Assembly (NCBI RefSeq): GCF_003269035.1
Contig: NZ_QLTK01000015.1
Coordinates: 100,918-164,917 of the forward strand
Length of the DNA: 64,000 bases
Source of the DNA: Paraburkholderia bryophila
Lineage (GTDB): Bacteria; Pseudomonadota; Gammaproteobacteria; Burkholderiales; Burkholderiaceae
Direction of reading: 5' to 3'
Positions 56,615 through 64,000 of this stretch are shown here, one piece after another. Below the pieces are notes generated by a model. That model was not told the DNA's origin and ran no database searches. It saw only the letters and a list, made by a program, of their open reading frames with translations. A program made the position numbers and the translations under genes. How positions within the stretch are numbered: the stretch's first letter is position 1; every line of letters begins with the position of its first letter.

Positions 56615-57520
56615 TCACACGACTTGCATAGCCCGGAGCAGTTCGATTGCCCAGTCGACGAATGCCCTGACCTTGGGCGCCAAATGCCGGTTCGTTGGAT
56701 ACGCGACGTGAACGGGAATCTGGTCGCCTTGCCAGTCGGGAAACAAGCGTTGCAATGCACCGGATTGCAGATGCGGCGCGACCAGAAACGCATACGTGGT
56801 CAGGACGCCAAGCCCGGCGAGACCGGCGGCGAGCGCAGCGCCCGAGTCGTTGACTGTGATCTGATGCGATCCGTGTATCTCGGTGGTCATCTCTTCGCAC
56901 GTGAGGTGGAACACGAAGTCCCTGCCCGAGCGTGGCGATGTCATCCGCACAATGGTATAGCTGTCACCCAGATCGGCTGGGTTCTCAGGTGTACCATGCC
57001 GCGCGAGATAAGCAGGCGATGCACAGGTGATCAACGGCAACATACCCGCGGGCCGCGCAATCAGTGAGTCGTTGAGCAACGGTCCGAGTCGCAACACGCA
57101 ATCGAGATTTTCGGCGATCAGATCCACCGAGCGGTTCCCGATATTCATCTCCACCTGCACGTCCGGATAGCGCGCAAAGAAATCGGGTAGCGCTGGCACA
57201 ACGACATGATAGGCGAGCGAGCCGGGCAACTCGACTTTAATCTTGCCTTTCGGTGAACGCGTCGTGCTCAACACGCTCGCGTCGAGCGAACCCACTTCGT
57301 CGAGTACGCGGATCGAACCTTCATAGTAGGCGTGGCCTTCCTGAGTCAGCGTGAGTTGGCGGCTCGTTCGATGCAGCAGTCGCACGCCAAGTTCTTTTTC
57401 GAGTTCCTTGATGAGACGGCTGACTGTGGATTTCGGCACGTTCATCAGGTCTGCGGCGCGGGTGAAGGTGCCGGAATCGATCACGCGGACGAACGTCTGC
57501 ATCGCGGCGAATTTATCCAT
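56615..57520 (-). CDS. LysR family transcriptional regulator
   Basis: A 301-residue LysR protein with the HTH MDKFAAMQTFVRVIDSGTFT, then RAADLMNVPKSTVSRLIKEL. It belongs to the branch that includes the DsdC/AaeR-like regulators beginning MDxFxAMxxFVRV. The effector domain begins KGKIKVELPGSLAYHVVVPA. It is upstream of, and divergent from nothing on, the local strand; the hydrolase gene at 57690 is on the same strand. It may control that hydrolase or the cluster to the right. Confidence 0.93.
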   Translation of the reverse strand: MDKFAAMQTFVRVIDSGTFTRAADLMNVPKSTVSRLIKELEKELGVRLLHRTSRQLTLTQEGHAYYEGSIRVLDEVGSLDASVLSTTRSPKGKIKVELPGSLAYHVVVPALPDFFARYPDVQVEMNIGNRSVDLIAENLDCVLRLGPLLNDSLIARPAGMLPLITCASPAYLARHGTPENPADLGDSYTIVRMTSPRSGRDFVFHLTCEEMTTEIHGSHQITVNDSGAALAAGLAGLGVLTTYAFLVAPHLQSGALQRLFPDWQGDQIPVHVAYPTNRHLAPKVRAFVDWAIELLRAMQVV

Positions 57521-57689
57521 TCGAAAGATCGGTCAAGGTGCCGTGTTGGGATGGGACAGAGATGGGGCGCATTGCCCGCCATGCGCTGCGGATGCGTCGG
57601 CATTTTCGCATATCGGCATGCGGGTTTGCTGCCGTCGCGAACAGGCCGCCGCTACGGTCGTGCGACCGTAGCGGCGCGGCATCTGCTCG

Positions 57690-58658
57690 TCACACCTCGC
57701 TCAGAAAGCCGGCGAGTGCGTCGTAAGCTTGCACCCGGTTTTTCTCGAGCATCAGCATGTGCGTGGCTTCGCCGAGTTCAAGCCATCGCTTGTTCGGGGA
57801 TCCTGTAAGGTGAACAAAATAGTCTTGCATCAAAGCTAGGGGCACGTCGATATCCCATTCGCCGTGGATCAGTAAAACCGGCACTTCGATCTGGCCCGGG
57901 TCGTAAAACGGCTTGCCAGCAGCCCAGAACTCGCGAATGTCCTGAACCGGTCCGTTGACCGCACGGATCGACTGGTTCTTGCGCAGTTCGTCATCCGGCT
58001 CCGACCGGAGGGTGTTGTTCAGCCACGCTGTGAACCCGCCTTCGGGGATCAATGTGTCGCGTTTCCATTCTGGTGCGGCGCCGACCCATCGCTCCCTAGC
58101 GTCGGCGGCACGAACTACGCGATATCCGCCGAGCGAGCCACCGGCATCGAGCGGGATCGGCCGGTCGCTGATCCATTGCGGCGCGACGAGGCCGAGCTTC
58201 CGTACCTTGTGGCCGTTGCGAGCCGTGAATGCCCCGGTCACGCTGCCGCCCCACGACATGCCGATGACATTCAGTCGTGCGATACCCGAAGTGCGTAGCA
58301 CGAAGTTCACCGCCGTAGTGAAATCGCGAATGCCCGATTCGGTGCGTCCTATTGGTTCACTTTGGGACGAAGGCAGGTTCATCTGCTGCGGACGCGTGGA
58401 TTCGCCATAGCCGCGTGCATCGACGGCATATACGTCAAAACCGGCGCACGCCAGGTAGTCCATGAACGAATAGCCGCCGATCGCCGTGTCGTAGAGACTG
58501 CCGGAACCGTAGGTCGCGCCGTGCATCAACAGTACCGTGCGCGCTTCTCCGAAACCGGATTTCCCGGCCGCGCGCTTGTTGCGGATATGCAGTTCGATGG
58601 CCGGCGTGTCGCTCTGGATCATGAAATCTTGCGTTTGAATTGCCGTGTCGGTGGTCAT
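57690..58658 (-). CDS. Alpha/beta hydrolase
   Basis: A 322-residue cytosolic hydrolase. The oxyanion region is VLLMHGATYGSGS, the nucleophile elbow NVIGMSWGGSVTG (Ser at about 143), the acid lies in HGEWDIDVPLALM and the catalytic His in GEATHMLMLEKNR. The closest types are esterases, haloalkane-dehalogenase-like and proline-iminopeptidase-like enzymes; a substrate cannot be read. The metallo-hydrolase gene lies 15 bases upstream on the same strand, so the two are cotranscribed. Confidence 0.9.
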   Translation of the reverse strand: MTTDTAIQTQDFMIQSDTPAIELHIRNKRAAGKSGFGEARTVLLMHGATYGSGSLYDTAIGGYSFMDYLACAGFDVYAVDARGYGESTRPQQMNLPSSQSEPIGRTESGIRDFTTAVNFVLRTSGIARLNVIGMSWGGSVTGAFTARNGHKVRKLGLVAPQWISDRPIPLDAGGSLGGYRVVRAADARERWVGAAPEWKRDTLIPEGGFTAWLNNTLRSEPDDELRKNQSIRAVNGPVQDIREFWAAGKPFYDPGQIEVPVLLIHGEWDIDVPLALMQDYFVHLTGSPNKRWLELGEATHMLMLEKNRVQAYDALAGFLSEV

Positions 58659-58673
58659 GATGATCTTTGAGAT

Positions 58674-59558
58674 TTAAAGGGGCAGCCAGCCGAAACCGTC
58701 GTCTTCACGGCTGACGATGCCCGCCGAGGTGCCGGGAAAATGGCTGCTGAAGAACGTCGCGCCATGGTTGGCTGCATAGTTCAGCGCCCACAAACGGGAG
58801 GCTTGCGCGTCGTCCTGGAACTCGCAGAACACGGAGTTCCACTCGGGCTTCGCGACCTGCACCGGATGATGCACGACATCCCCGGAAAACAGCGCGTGCT
58901 CGCCATTCGACTCCAGACTGATCGACAGATGATCGAAGCTGTGGCCCTTGGTGCGGTGGAACGTGAATCCGTCAATCGGCTGTTGATGTCCGGCGTCAAT
59001 TAGTAGCGCCTGACCTGCATCGACGATGGGCTGCACGCTGTCTTCGAACACGCCCGCGCTCGGCGTCTGCACATGTTCCACGTCGGCATAAAACCGGTAC
59101 TCGGCTTCGGAGAACACGTATTTCGCGTTCGGGAAGGTCGGCACCCAGCGCTCGCCTTTGCGTACCGTGTTCCAGCCCACGTGATCGACATGCAGGTGGG
59201 TCACCAGCACGAAATCAACGTCCTCGGATCGTATGCCGGCCGCGGCGAGCCGCTCGAGGTACGGCGTTTCGAGTCGGTCGAAGATGGGGTTGAGCGGCCG
59301 GCTTTTGCCGTTGCCCGCGCCGGTGTCGATCACGACCGTGTGACGGCCCGTCTGAACGATCCAGCTATGCACACTGAGCGTGAGTGTCTCCCCGTCGGTC
59401 GACACGTTTTCCGGCCCGATCCAGCTTGGCCGGCAATGAGTCAGGACCGTGCGATCCCGGTCAGGAAAAAGAAATGCTGAAGGAACTTCAGAAAGAATCA
59501 GTTCGGTCACGCGAGTGACGGTGGCGTCGCCGATCCGGTAGCGTTGAATGGTGTCCAC
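58674..59558 (-). CDS. Metallo-beta-lactamase-fold hydrolase
   Basis: A 294-residue MBL-fold enzyme. The zinc motif is LVTHLHVDHVGWN (HxHxDH, about residues 117-129), with further ligands at DAGHQQPIDGFTFHRTKGHS and LFSGDVVHHPVQV (Asp bridging) and a late His in FFSSHFPGTSAG. The type fits lactonases and related esterases (AiiA-like or AidA-like). It is the first gene of a two-gene unit with the alpha/beta hydrolase, suggesting a two-step breakdown of a lactone or ester. Confidence 0.91.
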   Translation of the reverse strand: MDTIQRYRIGDATVTRVTELILSEVPSAFLFPDRDRTVLTHCRPSWIGPENVSTDGETLTLSVHSWIVQTGRHTVVIDTGAGNGKSRPLNPIFDRLETPYLERLAAAGIRSEDVDFVLVTHLHVDHVGWNTVRKGERWVPTFPNAKYVFSEAEYRFYADVEHVQTPSAGVFEDSVQPIVDAGQALLIDAGHQQPIDGFTFHRTKGHSFDHLSISLESNGEHALFSGDVVHHPVQVAKPEWNSVFCEFQDDAQASRLWALNYAANHGATFFSSHFPGTSAGIVSREDDGFGWLPL

Positions 59559-59818
59559 TTAAATGGGGTTCCTGTCGAGGGGGCCGGCGGGTGCCAAGGC
59601 ATGGACGTCATGGTGCCGTCTCCCGCCTCGTCGAAGAAGTGGGTCAGGACAAATGCATTGTTGCTGAAAAGCGAACGTTGGAGGCGTATTGAGGCAGGAA
59701 CTCGTTAGCAAACCTGCCGGGGTTGTTGACGATTCCGGCGGCGCCGACGAAAACCGGCCATTCACGCGAGTAGTCCGAGTAGCTCCTCTCGGTCGAGCAT
59801 CAAAACCGAGGGCGGGAA

Positions 59819-60820
59819 TCAGGCAAGGCGCGTTAATGGCTTGCCCTGGCGGGCTTGCGTTGGTGAATCTGGGTGTGCCTGGCGGACGTCTGTTCGGATA
59901 TCGCCCGCCATACGATCCCAATACGGAGGAGCACCAATATGGGCGCGCACGTGGTCGAGGAACAGACGCGCTCGCGCGGCGTGCGAGCGTCCGGGCAGAC
60001 GCGCTGCGTAGATGGCCGGCGCCCCCTTGACCGCGGTACCGTCTTCGGAAGGGAACAGTTGCACAAGCCGACCATCGCGCAAATGATCGCCGACCAGCCA
60101 GCTGGCAAGGTGTACGACGCCGAGGCCCGCAACCGCCGCGTCGAGCAAGGTCTCGGTATCGTCGCATTGAAATCGCCCGTTGACCTGCAGCGGTGCACCC
60201 CGGTTGAGCCCGGGGAAAGTCCACCAGCCCGGCGGAGTCGGCCTAGATGAGACCGTGAGGCATTCATGTTCCAGCAGTTGCTTCAGTGTTTCCGGCCGAC
60301 CCGCCCGCGCCAGATACGAAGGTGCGGCGCATACCAGCCGACGCAACGGTGCAATCTGCGTCGCAATCAGATCGCCACTCAGATCGCGTCCAATGCGAAT
60401 GGCGAGATCGATTCGTTTAACTGAGAGATCCGTTACCCGATCGCTCAGATGCAGATCGACCTGCATCCGTGAATATTCCTCGAGAAATGTACGCACTGCC
60501 GGTGCGATATGGCGCCTGCCAAACGATGCTGGCGCTGTGATCGTCAGCAGGCCGTGCGGCTCTCGATCACGACTCGATAGCTCATCACGCGCATCGGAGA
60601 GCTCCGCGAGTACGTTGCGCGCGGTGCCGAGAAAGTGTTGCCCGGCATCGGTCAAGACCAGCTTACGGCTGCCACGCAGGAACAGCGTGCAGCCTAATTC
60701 CTCTTCCAGACCTTCGATCCGGCGCGTGATCGACGACACCGCGACATCGAGCGCGCGCGCGGCCAGTGAGAAATTGCCGGCTTCGGCAGCCGCAACAAAT
60801 ACCTCCAGATCCTTCAGCAT
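59819..60820 (-). CDS. LysR family transcriptional regulator
   Basis: A 333-residue LysR protein. The start at 60820 gives MLKDLEVFVAAAEAGNFSLA, then ARALDVAVSSITRRIEGLEE; the frame runs on to 60862 but that would put the operator palindrome inside the gene. The effector domain follows from about residue 90 (GLLTITAPASFGRRHIAPAV). It is divergent from the SMP-30-like gene, with a palindrome between them, so it very likely controls that gene and the GST. Confidence 0.92.
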   Translation of the reverse strand: MLKDLEVFVAAAEAGNFSLAARALDVAVSSITRRIEGLEEELGCTLFLRGSRKLVLTDAGQHFLGTARNVLAELSDARDELSSRDREPHGLLTITAPASFGRRHIAPAVRTFLEEYSRMQVDLHLSDRVTDLSVKRIDLAIRIGRDLSGDLIATQIAPLRRLVCAAPSYLARAGRPETLKQLLEHECLTVSSRPTPPGWWTFPGLNRGAPLQVNGRFQCDDTETLLDAAVAGLGVVHLASWLVGDHLRDGRLVQLFPSEDGTAVKGAPAIYAARLPGRSHAARARLFLDHVRAHIGAPPYWDRMAGDIRTDVRQAHPDSPTQARQGKPLTRLA

Positions 60821-60833
60821 TGCCGCCTTATAT

Positions 60834-60850
60834 TTTGCGTTTATCGCAAA
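60834..60850. promoter_or_regulatory. LysR-type operator palindrome
   Basis: TTTGCGTTTATCGCAAA: TTTGCG and CGCAAA are perfect inverted arms around five bases, matching the T-N11-A layout of LysR boxes. It is 14 bases upstream of the LysR start and 96 bases before the SMP-30-like gene. Confidence 0.75.
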
Positions 60851-60945
60851 CTTAAATTGCATTGGCGCTCATTGTTTAGCGAATCAGGCAAAAGCACAAT
60901 CCCTCCCGTCACATCACCGGCCTGGTGCCGAAACAGGGGAACTTT

Positions 60946-61914
60946 ATGACAACGCCAAACCTTCGCAAGCGTTCAGTGCGGTTTATCGGCGGCATGGCGC
61001 TTACAGCCGCCCTGCTCGCTCCGAATCTCGTCAGCGCGGCAGACATCACGTTCAAGGCCCCGCAGGCCTTTCCGGAAAGCATCACCTGGTCAGGCCGCCA
61101 GCATGTCTTTATGGTGGGATCGGTGCGGTACGGTACCGTGGGCAAGATCACGCCCGATGGTCACTACAAGGAATTCATCCATGACGACCGTCTGATCTCG
61201 ACGCTGGGTCTGTTCGTCGATGATCGCCGCAACACGCTGTGGGTTACCAACTCGGATCCGGGTATCGGCGGGCACACCAATGCGGGGACCAAAGGCAAAC
61301 TCGCGGCCATCGCGACTTACGACGCGACCACCGGTCAGCCGCGCGCCTACTACGATCTGTCGTCGATCAATCGGGGCGCGCACCTGGCCAACGATCTTGC
61401 GCTCGACGCCGATGGCAATGTCTACGTGACCGACAGCTTTGCACCGATCGTCTATCGCGTCGATACGCATGGACAGATGTCGGTATGGGCTCACGACCCG
61501 CGCTTCATGACCGGCGACGGCTTCAATCTGAACGGGATTGCGATGCACCCGGACGGCTATCTGATCGTCGGCAACTACAACTCTGGCGTACTCTTCAAGA
61601 TCGATACCCACGATCCATCGAAAATCGAGCAAATCACACTGCCCGAAGCGCTGAAGGGTGCGGACGGTTTCGATCTGGTGGATTTGCAGCACCTGATCGT
61701 CGTGCAAAACCAGGGCATCGATCGCATCGTCGAACTCGTATCCACTGACGGCTGGCGAACCGCCACGATCGGGCGTGTACAGAAGAGCGAGCACTCGATG
61801 CCGACCGCGGCCGTAACCAGAAACGGCAAGGTGTACGTACTGAATTCACGGATCGACACGCTGTTCAAGCCGGGCTCTCCGAAGATCGATCAATTCGTGC
61901 TGCAGCAATTCTAA
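60946..61914 (+). CDS. Secreted SMP-30/gluconolactonase-like beta-propeller protein
   Basis: A 322-residue exported protein. The start at 60946 has AGGGGA seven bases upstream; the signal peptide runs to about residue 35 (RFIGGMALTAALLAPNLVSA). The mature part is a six-bladed beta-propeller of the SMP-30/gluconolactonase/LRE type (ANDLALDADGNVYVTDSFAP is the signature, with LNGIAMHPDGYLIVGNYNSG). Known relatives are calcium-dependent lactonases; here the setting with a second lactonase-like enzyme supports a lactone substrate. A GST follows 33 bases on. Confidence 0.88.
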   Translation: MTTPNLRKRSVRFIGGMALTAALLAPNLVSAADITFKAPQAFPESITWSGRQHVFMVGSVRYGTVGKITPDGHYKEFIHDDRLISTLGLFVDDRRNTLWVTNSDPGIGGHTNAGTKGKLAAIATYDATTGQPRAYYDLSSINRGAHLANDLALDADGNVYVTDSFAPIVYRVDTHGQMSVWAHDPRFMTGDGFNLNGIAMHPDGYLIVGNYNSGVLFKIDTHDPSKIEQITLPEALKGADGFDLVDLQHLIVVQNQGIDRIVELVSTDGWRTATIGRVQKSEHSMPTAAVTRNGKVYVLNSRIDTLFKPGSPKIDQFVLQQF

Positions 61915-61947
61915 GCAGCGTTCATCATTTCATCCAAAGGAAACACT

Positions 61948-62619
61948 ATGCTGACGCTTTATTTTCATCCCACGCCGAACGGCAGCAAAGTCGCCCTGTT
62001 GCTCGAGGAGCTGCAACTGCCGTTCGATATCAAGGTCGTCGATATTTTCCGCGGCGAGCAGCACCAGCCGGAATTTCTTGAGATCAATCCAAACGGCAAG
62101 GTGCCGGCCCTAGTCGATGACGGCATCACGGTGTTCGACTCGCAGGCGATCCTGCTGCATCTGGCAGAAAAACACGCAGCATTCATGCCGACCGATGCAG
62201 CCGAACGCGCCGCCGCGCTGTCCTGGCTACAGCTCGTCGCCACGGGGCTGTCGCCGTTCAGCGGCCAGGCCGTGCACTTTCTGCACTACGCGCCGGAGCC
62301 GATACCTTACGCCTGCAATCGCTATTTCAAGGAAGTCGAGCGGCACTACCGCGTGCTCGATCAGCGCCTGGCGAAGGCGCCGTACCTGGCCGGCAGCACA
62401 TACTCGATTGCCGATATCGCGCTGTGGGGCTGGGCCTGTTCGGCGGGTTACATCTTCGGCGAGCACGGGTTGACCGACTATCCGCACGTACAGCGCCTGG
62501 TCGCCGAGATTTCGGCACGCCCGGCGGCCGTTCGGGTCATCGCACTGAAACAGCGCATGACCCTCAGCACCGAGATGAATGTGGAGGCTCGCCGCGCCTT
62601 GTTCCCCCAAAACCAGTAA
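61948..62619 (+). CDS. Glutathione S-transferase
   Basis: A 223-residue GST. CCAAAGGAAAC provides a ribosome-binding site. The thioredoxin-like N-domain starts MLTLYFHPTPNGSKVALLLE and contains the cis-Pro motif NGKVPALVDDGITVFDSQAI; the helical C-domain follows (YLAGSTYSIADIALWGWACS). Serine or asparagine near residue 11 would activate glutathione. It is cotranscribed with the SMP-30-like gene, so it may act on an electrophilic intermediate of the same pathway. Confidence 0.94.
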   Translation: MLTLYFHPTPNGSKVALLLEELQLPFDIKVVDIFRGEQHQPEFLEINPNGKVPALVDDGITVFDSQAILLHLAEKHAAFMPTDAAERAAALSWLQLVATGLSPFSGQAVHFLHYAPEPIPYACNRYFKEVERHYRVLDQRLAKAPYLAGSTYSIADIALWGWACSAGYIFGEHGLTDYPHVQRLVAEISARPAAVRVIALKQRMTLSTEMNVEARRALFPQNQ

Positions 62620-62800
62620 CGATCGGCTGGACCGTCGCGCACCGTCGGATATGGATTGCTGCGCGATGAATACGCGCGTAGCGCGAATCGTGCTCAAGGG
62701 ACGGTCGCGTTTAGCCTAAGCGGACATTGACGAGCTGCGTCGACGAGGACTAATGCTCCTATGCCACAATGGCTACACACCAGCTTGCGCGCGACGACGT

Positions 62801-63380
62801 ATGACTATGACTCACACTCAATCAGCCGCCAATGCTGCCCAATCGAGTTCGTTGATGACGGCATCTCCTTCGGCGCTTCGCCCCGAAGTGAGTGTCGTCG
62901 CCGATTTGATCCAAGGTAGCAACGCCACTCATCCTGGATTGCCTGTCGTTGTTCGAGGCGAGTCGCTCAATATTCCATATCGGATTCACCACGATTCCGA
63001 CGAAATGCTGTTCGCGCGGCTGAACGAATCCCAAGCGATCGCGTACGCGCGTGCTAACGAGACATCATGATGGGCATATGCGCCTGCCCCAGATTGGGCG
63101 ACTGGTTACGTTGACTGAACCTTGGGTAGCGCCATTCGTGATGCAACTCTGCGGCGAGTACGTCATTGAGATTCTCGATGCTATCGAGGCGCACTGGCCG
63201 GCCACGCGTCAACGCAATTACGGAACGTTCTTCCGGGAAAATCCGCTATTTTTTCCAAGAACGCAGGATCGCATTATTAGCTACTGGGATTGCTATTACC
63301 GTTGGCTATAAAAGCGAAAACTCGACTATGTTGGCTTCCGATTATTCGACCGATTCCGTGAATGGAGTGCTGCTGTCTAG
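62801..63380 (+). pseudogene. Decayed hypothetical gene with one frameshift and one in-frame stop
   Basis: The first frame encodes MTMTHTQSAANAAQSSSLMT onward to LPVVVRGESLNIPYRIHHDS, then ends at TGA 63068-63070. A second frame, overlapping by about 20 bases, continues RHHDGHMRLPQIGRLVTLTE, then PWVAPFVMQLCGEYVIEILD and ISYWDCYYRWL, stops at TAA 63309-63311 and in the same frame resumes DYVGFRLFDRFREWSAAV to TAG at 63380. The HHDG ... PWV-P-FV-QL-GEYV-EI ... WDCYYR pattern matches a widespread but uncharacterised proteobacterial family. So an intact gene of about 190 codons is implied. Confidence 0.72.
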
Positions 63381-63500
63381 CCAAGTCGTCTCATCGAACG
63401 CCTGAACCGGCCAGACTCCGCGATCCCCTTACTCGCAGAATCGTCCCGCCATTAGAATGTCCGCGGCGCGTCGCAAAGAGTTCCCAAGAGGGACGTAGAA

Positions 63501-63749
63501 CTAGAGTGCATTCTTGGACGCTTTGGCCCATGCGCCGGCGGCCCCAAGAAATGCGCCAATGGTCCCATTCTCCCAGCCAAGCGCGCCAATGGAGTGCGGG
63601 GGCGACGGCATGGCGGCCTCTATCTCCCGTTCAACGGTCCAGTCGCCCGCGAGAGCACTCAGAAAATCGACGAAGGATCGTTCATCGAAAACGCGATCCA
63701 ATGCCTCGCGCAGCTTACCCGCCATCCCAGCTTGAAGTTTATTGTTCAC
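63501..63749 (-). CDS. DUF7660-like small acidic protein
   Basis: An 82-residue protein with GTG start at 63749. The pattern SFVDFLSALAGDWTVEREIE, then WENGTIGAFLGAAGAWAKAS matches the DUF7660 group of small acidic proteins (x-F-L-x-x-L-x-x-D ... GWENxTIxxFLxAxxAWAxxS). Members often lie near polymorphic toxins and may be immunity-like; that role is not proven. No neighbour in the window supports it. Confidence 0.75.
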   Translation of the reverse strand: MNNKLQAGMAGKLREALDRVFDERSFVDFLSALAGDWTVEREIEAAMPSPPHSIGALGWENGTIGAFLGAAGAWAKASKNAL

Positions 63750-64000
63750 AGGCCCCTAGGCCGAACGCTCTGCAATGGATTGTCGACGTTCTGCCAACGC
63801 AAGTCGAGTGTCGCTTCGTGGCCGAGCCTGTGTGGAAACTCAGTTTTGGCTCTGAGGGCGAGGTTGCCGGTCGGTCGATAAAGCTAGATGCGTTTCGCTT
63901 GCGCCAATCAAACATCCGCGGGCGCAAGAAGCCCCTTGAGGCTTCAGCTTGCAGTCATCCTCATCGCCTTCATCATCCCGGCAACCCCAAGTATATTCAT
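63750..64000. other. Right window edge, no supported gene
   Basis: A plus-strand frame reads LQWIVDVLPTQVECRFVAEP, then VWKLSFGSEGEVAGRSIKLD, which looks protein-like but has no start and no family I recognise. It may be the eroded C-terminus of a gene. The final bases would encode the end of a minus-strand gene at most. Confidence 0.35.

Overview
The window is high-GC DNA of a member of the Burkholderiaceae, most probably Paraburkholderia. This rests on the gene complement: an RND pump operon carrying its own heavy-metal-type two-component system, paired YceI proteins behind a cytochrome b561, a RIO1-like kinase of the Pseudomonas PA4780 type, a DUF2252 protein, several LysR genes, and the codon and base usage. 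No rRNA, tRNA, CRISPR array, integrase or intact insertion sequence was recognised.

Positions 1-47,700 are mostly ordinary chromosome. They hold: an RND outer-membrane factor and the start of its adaptor (1-1,813); an ArsB-type permease, a PAS-GGDEF diguanylate cyclase and the cytochrome b561/YceI/YceI cluster (2,994-7,544); DNA polymerase IV (8,954); and a five-gene minus-strand operon encoding an RND pump, its adaptor, its outer-membrane factor, a response regulator and a sensor kinase (18,333-10,087). Next come a divergent VOC/LysR pair, a LysE exporter, a SulP transporter, a hipBA module with paired operators, and a RIO kinase. A complete beta-glucoside utilisation operon runs from 33,127 to 26,199 (GH1 glucosidase, binding protein, two permeases, ATPase, LacI repressor), with a perfect LacI-type palindrome in front of it. 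Then follow DUF2252 and DUF4239-like proteins, a GlxA-type regulator, PhzF, rhodanese, an MHYT-GGDEF-EAL protein with a sigma-28-like promoter, DapA, an aspartate carbamoyltransferase with an N-terminal helix-turn-helix extension, an esterase and an NAD(P)H oxidoreductase.

At about 47,745 a divergent LysR gene breaks off after about 20 codons. Sequence to about 56,600 has the character of an accessory island: lower GC in places, poor coding density and defence-type genes. It holds a string of RNA-like hairpins, an OLD-family ATPase/TOPRIM nuclease with a late frameshift, and a two-gene operon of special interest. The first gene (51,143-53,683) joins a degenerate N6-adenine-methyltransferase-like region to an ABC/SMC-type ATPase; the second (53,697-54,467) is an HNH endonuclease. 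The ATPase-plus-HNH pairing resembles Septu (PtuA/PtuB), but the methyltransferase-like front half would make it a distinct architecture. A phage-type HTH protein and a RelE/XRE toxin-antitoxin pair with a seemingly leaderless promoter complete the island.

From 56,615 to 62,619 a catabolic cluster follows: two LysR regulators, an alpha/beta hydrolase, a metallo-beta-lactamase-fold hydrolase, a secreted SMP-30-like protein and a glutathione S-transferase. The end of the window is decayed sequence with one clear pseudogene and a DUF7660-like gene.

Broken genes seen: an SDR tail (8,577), an F420-reductase-like tail (37,806), the LysR start (47,693), the OLD C-terminus (48,700) and a two-lesion hypothetical gene (62,801). 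Start codons given here were often moved inward from the longest frame, using ribosome-binding sites, signal peptides or operators.
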